Position numbers and translations under genes: made by a program. A stretch of DNA of 64,000 nucleotides from an uncultured Bacteroidales bacterium. Lineage in GTDB: Bacteria > Bacteroidota > Bacteroidia > Bacteroidales > FEN-979. Numbering within the stretch: the first letter of the stretch is position 1; each line of letters begins with the position of its first letter. Below are positions 28,459-36,885 of this stretch, piece after piece. The notes under the pieces are model-generated. The model ran no database searches and was not told the DNA's origin. It was given only the letters and a program-made list of their open reading frames with translations. The stretch covers positions 144,773 through 208,772 of the forward strand of contig CAISRB010000005.1 of NCBI GenBank assembly GCA_903887775.1, given 5' to 3'.

Positions 28459-30546
28459 ATGCAGGAAAATCTGAAAAAGCGAATACAGGCGCTTGAAGCC
28501 GAACTTAAAGTTGTCAGGCTTGCTTCGATGCAATGGGAAGAGATCCAGCGTATCTATCAGAAGTCAAATGATCGTCTTCAACAGATATACAGCCAGCTCA
28601 ATATGGTGAATGAACGCCTGACTCTTGCTTTTGAAGCGAGCCAGCTGAGCTGGTGGGACTGGGACTTCAAAAGCGGGAAACTGGAGTGCGGAGAGAATAT
28701 GGCATTACTGCTGGGACTCGATCAGGCAGCTTTACCTTTGTCTTTTTCTGCTTTTCTGGAATTTATCCACCCTGATGATGCAGTAGATGTAAAAGAAAAT
28801 CTTGACAAGCATCTCAATGGGAATACATCATTTTTTGAATCGGAATATCGTCTTAAAACCGGTTTGGGAGAATGGAAATGGGTGGTTAACAAAGGAAAGA
28901 TCGTCGAAAAAGATATTCTTGGCAAACCAACACGCCTTATTGGAGTGATAATGGATGTCGAAAGACGGAAAGTTCATGAGACAAACCTGCTTGCTGAATT
29001 TGAAAAAGCTGATGAGGCAAACAAGGCGAAAAGTTTCTTCCTGTCAAATATGGCACATGAGATATATACCCCTCTCTCGGGGGTAATAGGAATGGCTGAA
29101 ATTTTAAAGCAGTCCGAGCTTTCCCCGGAACAAAAGGAATTCCTTGAAATCATAGTGGATTCGTCTACAAACCTGCTTTCTGTATTCAATACCATCATGG
29201 ATTTCCTGAAGATCGAGGCGGATCAGATCGATTTATCAAACAACATTTTCAGCATTTTTGACCTGATGGAGGATTTGATTTCATCAATCATCCCTGAGGC
29301 GCAGGCAAAAGAACTGGAAGTGTCTTCTTTTATCGATCCGAATATACCGGTTCAGGTCAGGGGAGATGCTTCACGCTTGCAACAGGTGCTCAGGGTATTT
29401 GCTGACAACGGTATAAAATTCACCGAAAATGGCGGGATCACAATCTCGGCTTATTTTCTTTCCTGGGATGAGGATACTGTAAATCTGCAATTTAAAGTTA
29501 CCGATACAGGAATTGGCATATCTGATGAAGCCCTGAAACGCATCTTTACTTCGTTTACAAAGATAACCCCTTCCACGGGCAAATACGGAGGCAGCGGCCT
29601 GGGTCTTGCTATTGCGAAACATCTTATTTCAAAGATGAAAGGAGAAGTTCATGTGGAAAGCACTCCCGGAAAAGGGTCTTCATTTGTTTTTAATGTGCTG
29701 CTTGAAAAGGTTCCGGGTTCTGAACCCCTTGCCATTGATCCGAAGATCAGGGGACTTAAGGCAATAATCATTGATCCTTCCCCTGCCAGGGTAAGGATAA
29801 TGATGGATTATTTGAGCAGGATGGATTGTGAAGCCGAACATCTTGCCACCCTGACCGAAGGACTTCAGGAGATATCTCACCGGCATACCATTAACAGGCC
29901 GGCCGACCTCGTAATTGTCGAATATGAGGCTGCGAAACTGGCACAGGGATCATTTTCAACCAATGCGGCCTGGAAAGAGGTGCCCAGGATCCTGATGTAT
30001 TATCACGGAACGGATTTTCCCGACATGATAACCGGAATGGGATTCATCTACCTGTTGAAACGCCCCTTTCTCCCGTCTGAACTTTCAACAGCTATGCTGA
30101 ATGCAGTCACAAGAAAAGTACTCAAGCCTGTTACGGAAGGGGCCGGCCCGGTTCCGGGCAAGGCTGAAGGCAGGAAGCTCAGGATTTTACTTGCCGAGGA
30201 CAACCTTATCAGCCAGAAAGTTGCGAAGGTTACCCTGAGTAAGCTTGGTCACCAGACCGACATAGCTGAGAATGGTCAGATTGCAGTGGAAATGTTTAAA
30301 AATAACCAATATGACCTGATCCTGATGGACATCTTTATGCCGGAACAGGACGGGCTTGAAGCGACCAGGGAGATCAGGCGGGCTGAGCAGGCCAATCCTC
30401 AGGGAAAGGCTGTTCATATTTGCGCCATTACAGCCAATGCAGATGAAGAGGACGAGGAAAAATGCTACCAGGCAGGAGCTGACAGTTATATCACGAAACC
30501 ATTCAAGCTGGAAGAACTGATGGAAGTTCTTGACGGGATCCGTTAA
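28459..30546 (+). CDS. Cytosolic PAS hybrid histidine kinase with two receiver domains
   Basis: A 695-residue kinase without membrane helices. It has an N-terminal coiled coil (1-50), a PAS domain (about 55-170), HisKA with H-box MAHEIYTPL (phosphoacceptor His200; Tyr replaces the usual Arg), and HATPase_c with N-box DNGIKF and G-boxes DTGIGIS and GGSGLGLA. A degenerate receiver follows (about 430-550), in which the acceptor aspartate is Glu488, then an intact receiver (about 573-692) with the E580-D581 acidic pair, Asp624, Thr658 and Lys680. No DNA-binding output is fused, so a separate regulator or phosphotransfer protein must act downstream; none is adjacent. The upstream ODP gene probably supplies the signal. 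Confidence 0.9.
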   Translation: MQENLKKRIQALEAELKVVRLASMQWEEIQRIYQKSNDRLQQIYSQLNMVNERLTLAFEASQLSWWDWDFKSGKLECGENMALLLGLDQAALPLSFSAFLEFIHPDDAVDVKENLDKHLNGNTSFFESEYRLKTGLGEWKWVVNKGKIVEKDILGKPTRLIGVIMDVERRKVHETNLLAEFEKADEANKAKSFFLSNMAHEIYTPLSGVIGMAEILKQSELSPEQKEFLEIIVDSSTNLLSVFNTIMDFLKIEADQIDLSNNIFSIFDLMEDLISSIIPEAQAKELEVSSFIDPNIPVQVRGDASRLQQVLRVFADNGIKFTENGGITISAYFLSWDEDTVNLQFKVTDTGIGISDEALKRIFTSFTKITPSTGKYGGSGLGLAIAKHLISKMKGEVHVESTPGKGSSFVFNVLLEKVPGSEPLAIDPKIRGLKAIIIDPSPARVRIMMDYLSRMDCEAEHLATLTEGLQEISHRHTINRPADLVIVEYEAAKLAQGSFSTNAAWKEVPRILMYYHGTDFPDMITGMGFIYLLKRPFLPSELSTAMLNAVTRKVLKPVTEGAGPVPGKAEGRKLRILLAEDNLISQKVAKVTLSKLGHQTDIAENGQIAVEMFKNNQYDLILMDIFMPEQDGLEATREIRRAEQANPQGKAVHICAITANADEEDEEKCYQAGADSYITKPFKLEELMEVLDGIR

Positions 30547-30630
30547 CCTCTTTCGCAATACGCGCAATCTTCGGGCATATTGTCTTTATAAAATATTAAC
30601 GTTTTTAGCATTCAGGAACAATTTTTATTG

Positions 30631-30638
30631 TAATTTTG
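30631..30638 (+). promoter_or_regulatory. -7 box TAATTTTG for the DUF1573 gene
   Basis: A perfect TAnnTTTG 35 bases before the ATG at 30674, in an AT-rich stretch. The -33 region has T-rich sequence but no clean TTG. Confidence 0.5.
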
Positions 30639-30673
30639 TGTTCAATTTATAAAACCATACAAAATTATATTAT

Positions 30674-31138
30674 ATGCAGAAAATTTTGCTTTCAGTGCTT
30701 TTCCTGATGTTCGCCGCTTTTGCAGCAAATGCTCAGGTTGCAACTCAGCAGCAGCCGGTAAACCCGAATGCACCTGAAATTTCATTTGATAAACTGGTTC
30801 ATGACTATGGCACTATTGTCCAGGGTTCTGACGGTGGCTGCGAGTTTAAATTTACCAATACAGGGAAAGAGCCTCTCATCCTGTCAAAACCGATCACTTC
30901 CTGCGGATGTACTACTTCTTCCTGGCCACAGGAGCCTATACTCCCGGGAAAAAGCGATGTGATCAAGGTAAATTACAACACAAACAACATCGGTCCCGTC
31001 AATAAAACAGTTACAGTTAACTCAAACGGGAAAACTGCAACTGTAAGACTGACTATCAAGGGAACCGTGGTTGCAAAACCGGCTACTACGACACCAGAGA
31101 AACCGAATGAACAGGGAGCCACTCCGGTAAGTAAATAA
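30674..31138 (+). CDS. DUF1573 secreted protein
   Basis: A 154-residue protein with a signal peptide (MQKILLSVLFLMFAAFAANAQ). Its core is an immunoglobulin-like domain with the family signature FKFTNTGKEPLILSKPITSCGCT (two Cys in CGC) and NTNNIGPVNKTVTVNSN. It has a Pro/Thr-rich tail. DUF1573 proteins are common in Bacteroidota envelopes; their role is unknown. It has its own -7 box and a possible hairpin downstream at 31158-31190, so it looks monocistronic. Confidence 0.85.
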   Translation: MQKILLSVLFLMFAAFAANAQVATQQQPVNPNAPEISFDKLVHDYGTIVQGSDGGCEFKFTNTGKEPLILSKPITSCGCTTSSWPQEPILPGKSDVIKVNYNTNNIGPVNKTVTVNSNGKTATVRLTIKGTVVAKPATTTPEKPNEQGATPVSK

Positions 31139-31157
31139 ACCGGGAAAAAATTTTTAT

Positions 31158-31190
31158 GCAGCTGCCAGCCAAAAGCTGGCTTTGCTGCTT
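31158..31190 (+). terminator. Possible terminator after the DUF1573 gene
   Basis: GCCAGC, CAAAA, GCTGGC forms a perfect 6-bp stem, extended by GCAG and CTGC with a mismatch. The T-run after it is weak (CTTTAT), so this may be only a processing hairpin. Confidence 0.4.
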
Positions 31191-31208
31191 TATCTAAAAC
31201 CTTGAACA

Positions 31209-32405
31209 ATGCCAGCTATATCAATGCGTGGACAGGTTTGTCCTCCTTCACCAATCCGTAAACTCGTTCCTTTTTCAGATGAAGCCAAGAAAAGAGGCGT
31301 TAAAGTTTACCATCTGAATATCGGTCAACCCGATATCCCCACTCCGGAAAACGTGATGAACAAGATCCGGAATATCGACATGAAGGTGATTGAATACAGC
31401 CATTCGGCCGGAATACTTTCATACAGAAAAAAGCTGGCCGGATATTACCAGAGCTGCAATATCGAAGTCAGCCCGGAAGAAATGATAGTCACAACGGGTG
31501 GCAGTGAAGCCATTATGTTTGCCATGTTCAGTTGCCTTAACCCCGGTGACGAGATAATCATCCCCGAGCCTTTTTACGCAAATTATAACGGGTTCTCAGT
31601 TGCTGCAGGGGTTGTTGTAAAACCAATAGATTCATCGATAGAAAATGGTTTCGCTCTGCCTCCGATGTCGGCATTTGAAAAAGCCATTACCCCGAAGACA
31701 AAGGCAATCATGGTCTGCAACCCGAATAACCCCACCGGGTATTTATATTCCAGGGAGGAATTGGAACTGCTGAAGGATATCGTACTGAAACACGATTTAT
31801 TTTTGTTTGCAGACGAAGTATACCGTGAGTTTGTTTACGACGGCAAAAAGCATTATTCGGTAATGAACCTGAAAGGTATTGAGCAGAATGTAATTTTGCT
31901 CGACTCCATCTCGAAGCGTTACAGCGCCTGCGGAGCCAGGATAGGTGTGATGATTTCGAAGAACACTGAGGTCATGTTAACGGCCATGAAATTCGCCCAG
32001 GCAAGGTTGAGCCCTCCTACTTTCGGCCAGATCGTGGGAGAGGAAGCCATCAACACTCCGGATTCCTACATGAAGGACGTACTTGATGAATATGTGAAGC
32101 GCCGTAACCTCGTTGTGGAATCCATCAATAAAATGAAAGGCTGCTTCTGCCCGAACCCCGGAGGTGCTTTCTATGCCATGGCAAAATTGCCCGTTGATGA
32201 TTCGGATAAATTCTGCCAGTGGTTGTTACAGGAGTTCAGCTTTGAAGGAAAAACGGTGATGCTGGCACCGGCAACAGGATTTTATTCAACGAAAGGCCGG
32301 GGGATTGACGAGGTGCGCATAAGTTATGTCCTGAACGTAAATGACTTGCGCGAATCCATGAAATGCCTGGAAGAAGCTCTTAAAGTATATCCTGGAAGAA
32401 AATAG
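31209..32405 (+). CDS. Pyridoxal-phosphate aminotransferase (class I, aspartate-type)
   Basis: A 398-residue fold type I aminotransferase. The PLP lysine is Lys236 in SISKRYSACG. Other family marks are NPNNPTG (171-177), the ADEVYREF segment and the C-terminal Arg (DEVRISY). The N-terminal LNIGQPDIPTP fits the Iγ/AspAT-like subgroup widespread in Bacteroidota. It transfers the amino group between aspartate or another amino acid and 2-oxoglutarate; the substrate is not fixed by sequence alone. It follows DUF1573 after 70 bases, with a likely terminator between. It is convergent with namZ across a repeat tract. Confidence 0.88.
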   Translation: MPAISMRGQVCPPSPIRKLVPFSDEAKKRGVKVYHLNIGQPDIPTPENVMNKIRNIDMKVIEYSHSAGILSYRKKLAGYYQSCNIEVSPEEMIVTTGGSEAIMFAMFSCLNPGDEIIIPEPFYANYNGFSVAAGVVVKPIDSSIENGFALPPMSAFEKAITPKTKAIMVCNPNNPTGYLYSREELELLKDIVLKHDLFLFADEVYREFVYDGKKHYSVMNLKGIEQNVILLDSISKRYSACGARIGVMISKNTEVMLTAMKFAQARLSPPTFGQIVGEEAINTPDSYMKDVLDEYVKRRNLVVESINKMKGCFCPNPGGAFYAMAKLPVDDSDKFCQWLLQEFSFEGKTVMLAPATGFYSTKGRGIDEVRISYVLNVNDLRESMKCLEEALKVYPGRK

Positions 32406-32500
32406 GGATTAGGGGTTAGGGGTAAGGGGTTTCGCTTCTCGCCTTTCGCCTTTCACTTTTCGCTTTTCGCTTTTCACTTTTCGCTTTTCGCCTTTTGCTA
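32406..32500. repeat. TTAGGGG / CTTTTCGC word tract
   Basis: GGGATTAGGGGTTAGGGGTAAGGGG is followed by about nine copies of the heptad-octad (C/T)TTTTCGC or TTTCACTTTTCGC. It fills the 95-base convergent gap between the aminotransferase and namZ. It is too short-period and degenerate for a CRISPR array. Confidence 0.75.
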
Positions 32501-33676
32501 TTAGGGATACAGAAGGTATCTTTTCCTGATCTTTTTAAATGCCTCTATTCCGGCTTTCCAGCTGTTCCTTATATCTTCTTCTTTGGTTCCTTTGATGATC
32601 TGCTCCTGCAGTGATGCAGTGCCTGCAAGCTGATCAAAATAAGGATTGAAGAAATCTGGTTTGCTCCCCAGTGCATGAAAAGCACCGATCAGCCATGAAA
32701 GATTGATCTTTCCCTTGTCGGCCTGATGAAGGGAGTAATAATCCTGAAGATTTTCTCCGTAACAAACCTTGTCCTTATACATGGGCTTTGAATCCATTCC
32801 TTTTATCGCCTGGGGAATAAAACTGTAAGTAAAGCCCTGCAAACCAGGATGACCATATACTTCGAAGGGAGTGGAAGTCCCCCGGCCCACAGAGACCACT
32901 GTCCCTTCAAAGAAACACAATGAAGGGTACAAAAGTATCGAATTTGCATCGGGCAGGTTCGGAGATGGCCGGGCAGCAGGGAACCAGGCCGTTTGGTGAG
33001 TGTAATTCTCTAGTGGCAAGATACTTAAATCACAGCTTACCCCACCTTTCAGCCAGCCTTCACCGTTTACCATTTTTGCATATTCTCCGATTGTCATGCC
33101 GTAAACTGCAGGTACCGGATGCATGCCAACAAAGGATTTGTATTTCAGTTCCAGGACAGGCCCGTCAATATAAAAGGCATTTGGGTTTGGCCGGTCAAGT
33201 ACAAGTACAGGGATATGGCTTTCTGCGCAGGCTTCCATCACCAGGCTTAAAGTACTTATGTAAGTATAGAAGCGTGCACCAACATCCTGTATGTCAAATA
33301 CAACGATATCGAGGCCTGAGAGATCCATAGCCGCGGGCTTTTTCTTCAGGCCATAAAGTGAAACAACCCTTAAGCCTGTGTTCGGGTCAGTGTAGTCGGC
33401 AGAGGACTGGCCGGCCTCTTCATTTACTTTGTAACCATGTTCGGGTGAGAATACGACCTTTACGTCGATGCCTGAGTGAATAAGGGTATCAACGATATTC
33501 ACCTGCCCGACAAGAGAAGCTCCATTGGCGACTACACCTGTTTTTTTCCCATGCAGTATGTTGAAATATTTATGTGTCTGGTATGCTGCAGGCTTAACCT
33601 GGGCTGCAGTATAAAGACTGCAAATGGTTAAAAAAGACACGGTTACGATAAGTTGGAGTTTGATTCTGCTCAGCAT
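32501..33676 (-). CDS. namZ: DUF1343 exo-beta-N-acetylmuramidase (NamZ type)
   Basis: A 391-residue exported protein with a signal peptide (1-25) and the DUF1343 core. It shows the family motifs VVFSPEHGY, VVFDIQDVGARFYTY, LDRPNPN, RPSPNLP and GRGTSTPFE. NamZ enzymes remove MurNAc from peptidoglycan fragments, working with N-acetylglucosaminidases. The other half of that activity may be the GH3/beta-lactamase protein at 40639-43569. The start is at ATG 33676, divergent from the LolC/E-like gene with 42 bases between. Localisation is likely periplasmic. Confidence 0.85.
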   Translation of the reverse strand: MLSRIKLQLIVTVSFLTICSLYTAAQVKPAAYQTHKYFNILHGKKTGVVANGASLVGQVNIVDTLIHSGIDVKVVFSPEHGYKVNEEAGQSSADYTDPNTGLRVVSLYGLKKKPAAMDLSGLDIVVFDIQDVGARFYTYISTLSLVMEACAESHIPVLVLDRPNPNAFYIDGPVLELKYKSFVGMHPVPAVYGMTIGEYAKMVNGEGWLKGGVSCDLSILPLENYTHQTAWFPAARPSPNLPDANSILLYPSLCFFEGTVVSVGRGTSTPFEVYGHPGLQGFTYSFIPQAIKGMDSKPMYKDKVCYGENLQDYYSLHQADKGKINLSWLIGAFHALGSKPDFFNPYFDQLAGTASLQEQIIKGTKEEDIRNSWKAGIEAFKKIRKRYLLYP

Positions 33677-33689
33677 GAAATAAGTTTTC

Positions 33690-33697
33690 TATTTTTG
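33690..33697 (+). promoter_or_regulatory. -7 box TATTTTTG for the LolC/E-type gene
   Basis: A perfect TAnnTTTG 21 bases before the TTG start at 33719. Upstream lies the namZ start, so any -33 element would be inside that gene. Confidence 0.5.
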
Positions 33698-33718
33698 TAA
33701 AGATATATATATTTTTTC

Positions 33719-34939
33719 TTGAATACCGATCTCTTTATTGCCCGCAGGATGATAAAAGGAAGCAGGGGACACTACTCCCGCCCTGTGATCCGGATATCCA
33801 TCCTGGCTATCGCCCTGAGCCTGACCATCATGTTCGTTTCTATTGCTATCCTGACAGGCTTCCAGCAGGAGATCCGGGATAAAGTTATCGGGTTTACCGG
33901 GCATATCCAGATCACCCGGTTTTCGGGAAACACCAACCTTGTGCCTTTCGCAGTAGACAGGCAGCAGGCATTTCTTCCTGCACTGCGCGCTCATCCAAAG
34001 ATAAAGCACGTCCAGGTTTATGCCAGTAAAGCAGGAATTATCCGGACTTCAGACCAGATCCAGGGAGCGGTGCTGAAAGGAGTGGGAGCGGACTATGACT
34101 GGGATTTTTTCCGCAAGAGAATGTCCCAGGGGAATATCCCCGATTATTCTGACACGGCTCAGAAAAATAACGTGATCATTTCGAAAGCAATGGCCGACCA
34201 GATGAACCTGAAACTGAATGACCCCATACGTATGTATTTCATTGTCGGTGAGCATACCGTGGGCCGAAAATTCAAGGTTACAGGAATATTTGAAACAGGG
34301 CTTGAAGAGTTCGATAAACTTTTTGTGATCGGGAACCTGGTCCATATACAGAAAATAAACGGCTGGGACAGCGGACAGGTTGGCGGGTTTGAGGTTGTAC
34401 TCAAGGATTTCAGGGATGTGGTGGAAATGGGGAAATACGTCTATCACCAGATCGGATTTCAGCTTGATGCTTCGACAATTTATCAGTTATATCCCCAGAT
34501 CTTCGACTGGCTGGATTTACAGGATATGAATGTGGTGATCATACTATCACTGATGATTGCCGTTTCGGCGATCACGATGATTTCGACCCTGCTTATTCTG
34601 ATCCTTGAGAGGACTTCCATGATTGGAGTGCTGAAAGCACTTGGCCTTCCAAACCGGCGGATCCGCAAAATTTTTGTTTATCACGCTCTTTATATCCTCG
34701 GTTGGGGGATTGGGATTGGAAACCTTTCAGGGTTCACACTCTGCCTCGTTCAGCAGAAATGGGGGCTTGTGGGTTTACCCCAGGAATCCTATTACGTACC
34801 CGTTGTTCCCATCCATCTTGATCTTTTCAATATACTGCTGCTCAACCTGATATCTGTCACCGCCTGCTATCTTATGCTGATAATCCCTTCGCTTATAGTC
34901 GCAAGAATTAACCCGGTAAAAGCAATACGATTTTCTTAA
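33719..34939 (+). CDS. LolC/LolE-type lipoprotein-releasing ABC permease
   Basis: A 406-residue MacB/FtsX-type permease with one membrane segment at about 22-45, a large periplasmic loop (50-270) and three C-terminal segments. The sequence NTDLFIARRMI is the family N-terminus, but the codon at 33719 is TTG and the first in-frame ATG is at residue 11 (33749), inside the conserved start, so TTG initiation is favoured. LolC/E moves lipoproteins from the inner membrane to LolA; the ATPase LolD is not adjacent. Bacteroidota homologs of this type sit alone. Confidence 0.85.
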   Translation: MNTDLFIARRMIKGSRGHYSRPVIRISILAIALSLTIMFVSIAILTGFQQEIRDKVIGFTGHIQITRFSGNTNLVPFAVDRQQAFLPALRAHPKIKHVQVYASKAGIIRTSDQIQGAVLKGVGADYDWDFFRKRMSQGNIPDYSDTAQKNNVIISKAMADQMNLKLNDPIRMYFIVGEHTVGRKFKVTGIFETGLEEFDKLFVIGNLVHIQKINGWDSGQVGGFEVVLKDFRDVVEMGKYVYHQIGFQLDASTIYQLYPQIFDWLDLQDMNVVIILSLMIAVSAITMISTLLILILERTSMIGVLKALGLPNRRIRKIFVYHALYILGWGIGIGNLSGFTLCLVQQKWGLVGLPQESYYVPVVPIHLDLFNILLLNLISVTACYLMLIIPSLIVARINPVKAIRFS

Positions 34940-35007
34940 AAATTGTTAAATATGTCATTCATTGGCTGTAAATACTGAATGATAAAAATGGATTACTGCA
35001 ATTTGAT

Positions 35008-35015
35008 TACCTTTG
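35008..35015 (+). promoter_or_regulatory. -7 box TACCTTTG for the DAK2-DegV gene
   Basis: A perfect TAnnTTTG 24 bases before the TTG start at 35040. No -33 TTG at a normal distance was found. It supports an unusually short leader. Confidence 0.45.
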
Positions 35016-35039
35016 CAACTTATTTAAAAAATTCCGCTA

Positions 35040-36839
35040 TTGACTGAAGTTACTCAGAAAATAAAGGAACTGGACGGCAAGCAGCTTTATCACTCATTTC
35101 TTGCAGGAGCCCAAAGAATATTCGAGCAGCAGAAGCTGTTAAATAAAATCAATGTATTTCCTGTTGCCGATGCCGATACAGGCACGAACCTGGCTTCCAC
35201 TATGCGGTCTATCATAGATGCCATAATCCCGACCGATAATCTCAAACAAACGGCTGTTGCGATGGCCGATGCGGCTCTCAACGGAGCAAGAGGAAACTCG
35301 GGTATCATCTTTGCTCAGTTTTTATACGGTTTCGGCAACGAGCTCAGTTCGGAACAAACCCTTGATATTAAATCCTTTGCCGAAAGCATGAAAAAGGCCG
35401 TGGCTTATGCCTATGACGCCATTTCAAACCCTGTCGAAGGCACTATCCTGACGGTTATCAAGGAGTGGGCCGAATATCTTGACAAGATCAAAGACAGGAT
35501 AGATGATTTTATCAGGTTGCTTGTTGAAGCATATTATAAGGCGCTCGAATCTCTTGCAGGAACGACAAAAAAACTTGAAGTCCTGGCCAAATCGCATGTC
35601 GTTGATGCCGGAGCCAAAGGTTTTGTGTTTTTTCTTGAAGGGATCAAGGATTTTTTCACCCTTGGTCAGCCCCTGAGCCCCATTACCGCACATGCCGATC
35701 AGTCTTCCTCCGAGCAGGTTGAAGTTCAGCATGATGTGATAACTTTCCGCTACTGCACAGAAGCTCTTATCTGCGGACAGAACCTTGAACAGAAGAAGAT
35801 CCGTTCCTTCCTGGAACATTCTGGGGATTCATTGGTTGTTGCAGGTTCAAGAACCAAGTTAAGAGTCCATATTCATACCGACCATCCGATAGAAGTTATG
35901 TCACAGCTTCACAGGTTTGGTGAGATCACCTACCAGAAAGTCGACGACATGATCTTCCAGAATAATATTTTACTGGAACGCAAATCGGATATGGCGCTGA
36001 TGACCGATTCAACCTGCGACCTGCCCCAGGAGATGATCGACCGTTACCAGATCCATGTGGTACCCCTGAACCTGCATTTTGGGGAAACGTATTTTCTCGA
36101 CCGCCTTACGATTAACCCGGAAAAATTCTACCAGAGGCTTGAAGAATCCGAAAAAAGCCCTTCAACTTCACAACCTTCGGCAAAAGATTTCCAGAATAAA
36201 TTCGAATATCTCAGCACCCACTACAAGAATATTTTCGGGATCCATATTTCCAGTGGCCTTAGCGGGACTTTCGGGCATGCTGAAATTGCAGGAAGGGATG
36301 TTGCTGCACGTGAAGGTAAACCCATACAGGTGATTGATTCCAGGGTGATCACGGGCGCTCTTGGACTTCTGGTGATCCGTGCTGCACAGGCAATCGAAGA
36401 TGGTATTTCAGCTGATGAGCTTAATACCAGGATCAGGGAATGGATCCCGAAAGCAGGGATAAGGGTAAGCGTACAGACCCTGAAATATATTATCCGCAGC
36501 GGCCGTGTAAGCCCGATGAAAAGTTTTATCGCCAGGATGCTTGACCTCAAACCTGTAATCGCCCTGGATGAACACGGAAAAGCCCTTTTGCTCAGCAAGT
36601 CATTTACCGAGAAAGGATGCAGCAGGAAAGTGATCCGGAGTTTTGAACGAATGCTGCGCAAAAACAAGTTATGGGGCTATGCCATTACTCACGCTGGTAA
36701 CCCGGAAACAGCAGGTTTTTATGCACAGGAAATGGAACGGATTACAGGTATGAAACCACTATACCTCGATCACGCTTCACCGGTACTGGTAACACATACG
36801 GGCCCGGGCATTGTTTGTGTCTCCTACTTGCTCAAATAA
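35040..36839 (+). CDS. DAK2-DegV fusion (FakA-FakB-like fatty-acid kinase)
   Basis: A 599-residue protein with two parts. Residues 10-205 are a DAK2 (FakA-like) kinase domain with the nucleotide/Mg motif NVFPVADADTGTNL (Asp44, Asp46) and GARGNSG. Residues about 315-595 are a DegV (FakB-like) lipid-binding domain with ALMTDSTCDLP and the SGLSGT fatty-acid carboxylate loop. In Firmicutes the kinase and the fatty acid carrier are separate proteins; the fusion would phosphorylate exogenous fatty acids in one chain. A middle region (205-315) may be the FakA C-domain. Initiation appears to be TTG at 35040, since the first ATG lies well inside the DAK2 domain. Confidence 0.88.
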   Translation: MTEVTQKIKELDGKQLYHSFLAGAQRIFEQQKLLNKINVFPVADADTGTNLASTMRSIIDAIIPTDNLKQTAVAMADAALNGARGNSGIIFAQFLYGFGNELSSEQTLDIKSFAESMKKAVAYAYDAISNPVEGTILTVIKEWAEYLDKIKDRIDDFIRLLVEAYYKALESLAGTTKKLEVLAKSHVVDAGAKGFVFFLEGIKDFFTLGQPLSPITAHADQSSSEQVEVQHDVITFRYCTEALICGQNLEQKKIRSFLEHSGDSLVVAGSRTKLRVHIHTDHPIEVMSQLHRFGEITYQKVDDMIFQNNILLERKSDMALMTDSTCDLPQEMIDRYQIHVVPLNLHFGETYFLDRLTINPEKFYQRLEESEKSPSTSQPSAKDFQNKFEYLSTHYKNIFGIHISSGLSGTFGHAEIAGRDVAAREGKPIQVIDSRVITGALGLLVIRAAQAIEDGISADELNTRIREWIPKAGIRVSVQTLKYIIRSGRVSPMKSFIARMLDLKPVIALDEHGKALLLSKSFTEKGCSRKVIRSFERMLRKNKLWGYAITHAGNPETAGFYAQEMERITGMKPLYLDHASPVLVTHTGPGIVCVSYLLK

Positions 36840-36845
36840 TTTTCC

Positions 36846-36853
36846 TACCTTTG
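36846..36853 (+). promoter_or_regulatory. -7 box TACCTTTG for the DUF1295 gene
   Basis: A perfect TAnnTTTG 32 bases before the ATG at 36886. A TTG lies 15 bases upstream, which is short, so the promoter is uncertain. Confidence 0.4.
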
Positions 36854-36885
36854 GTTCTTTAAGGTTGATCCCGAAAAACCTCTTT

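Noticed and set aside
32406-32500. Possible CRISPR array in the repeat tract
   Set aside because: The repeating unit is only 7-9 bases, degenerate, and has no unique spacers of 25-40 bases; no cas gene is nearby.
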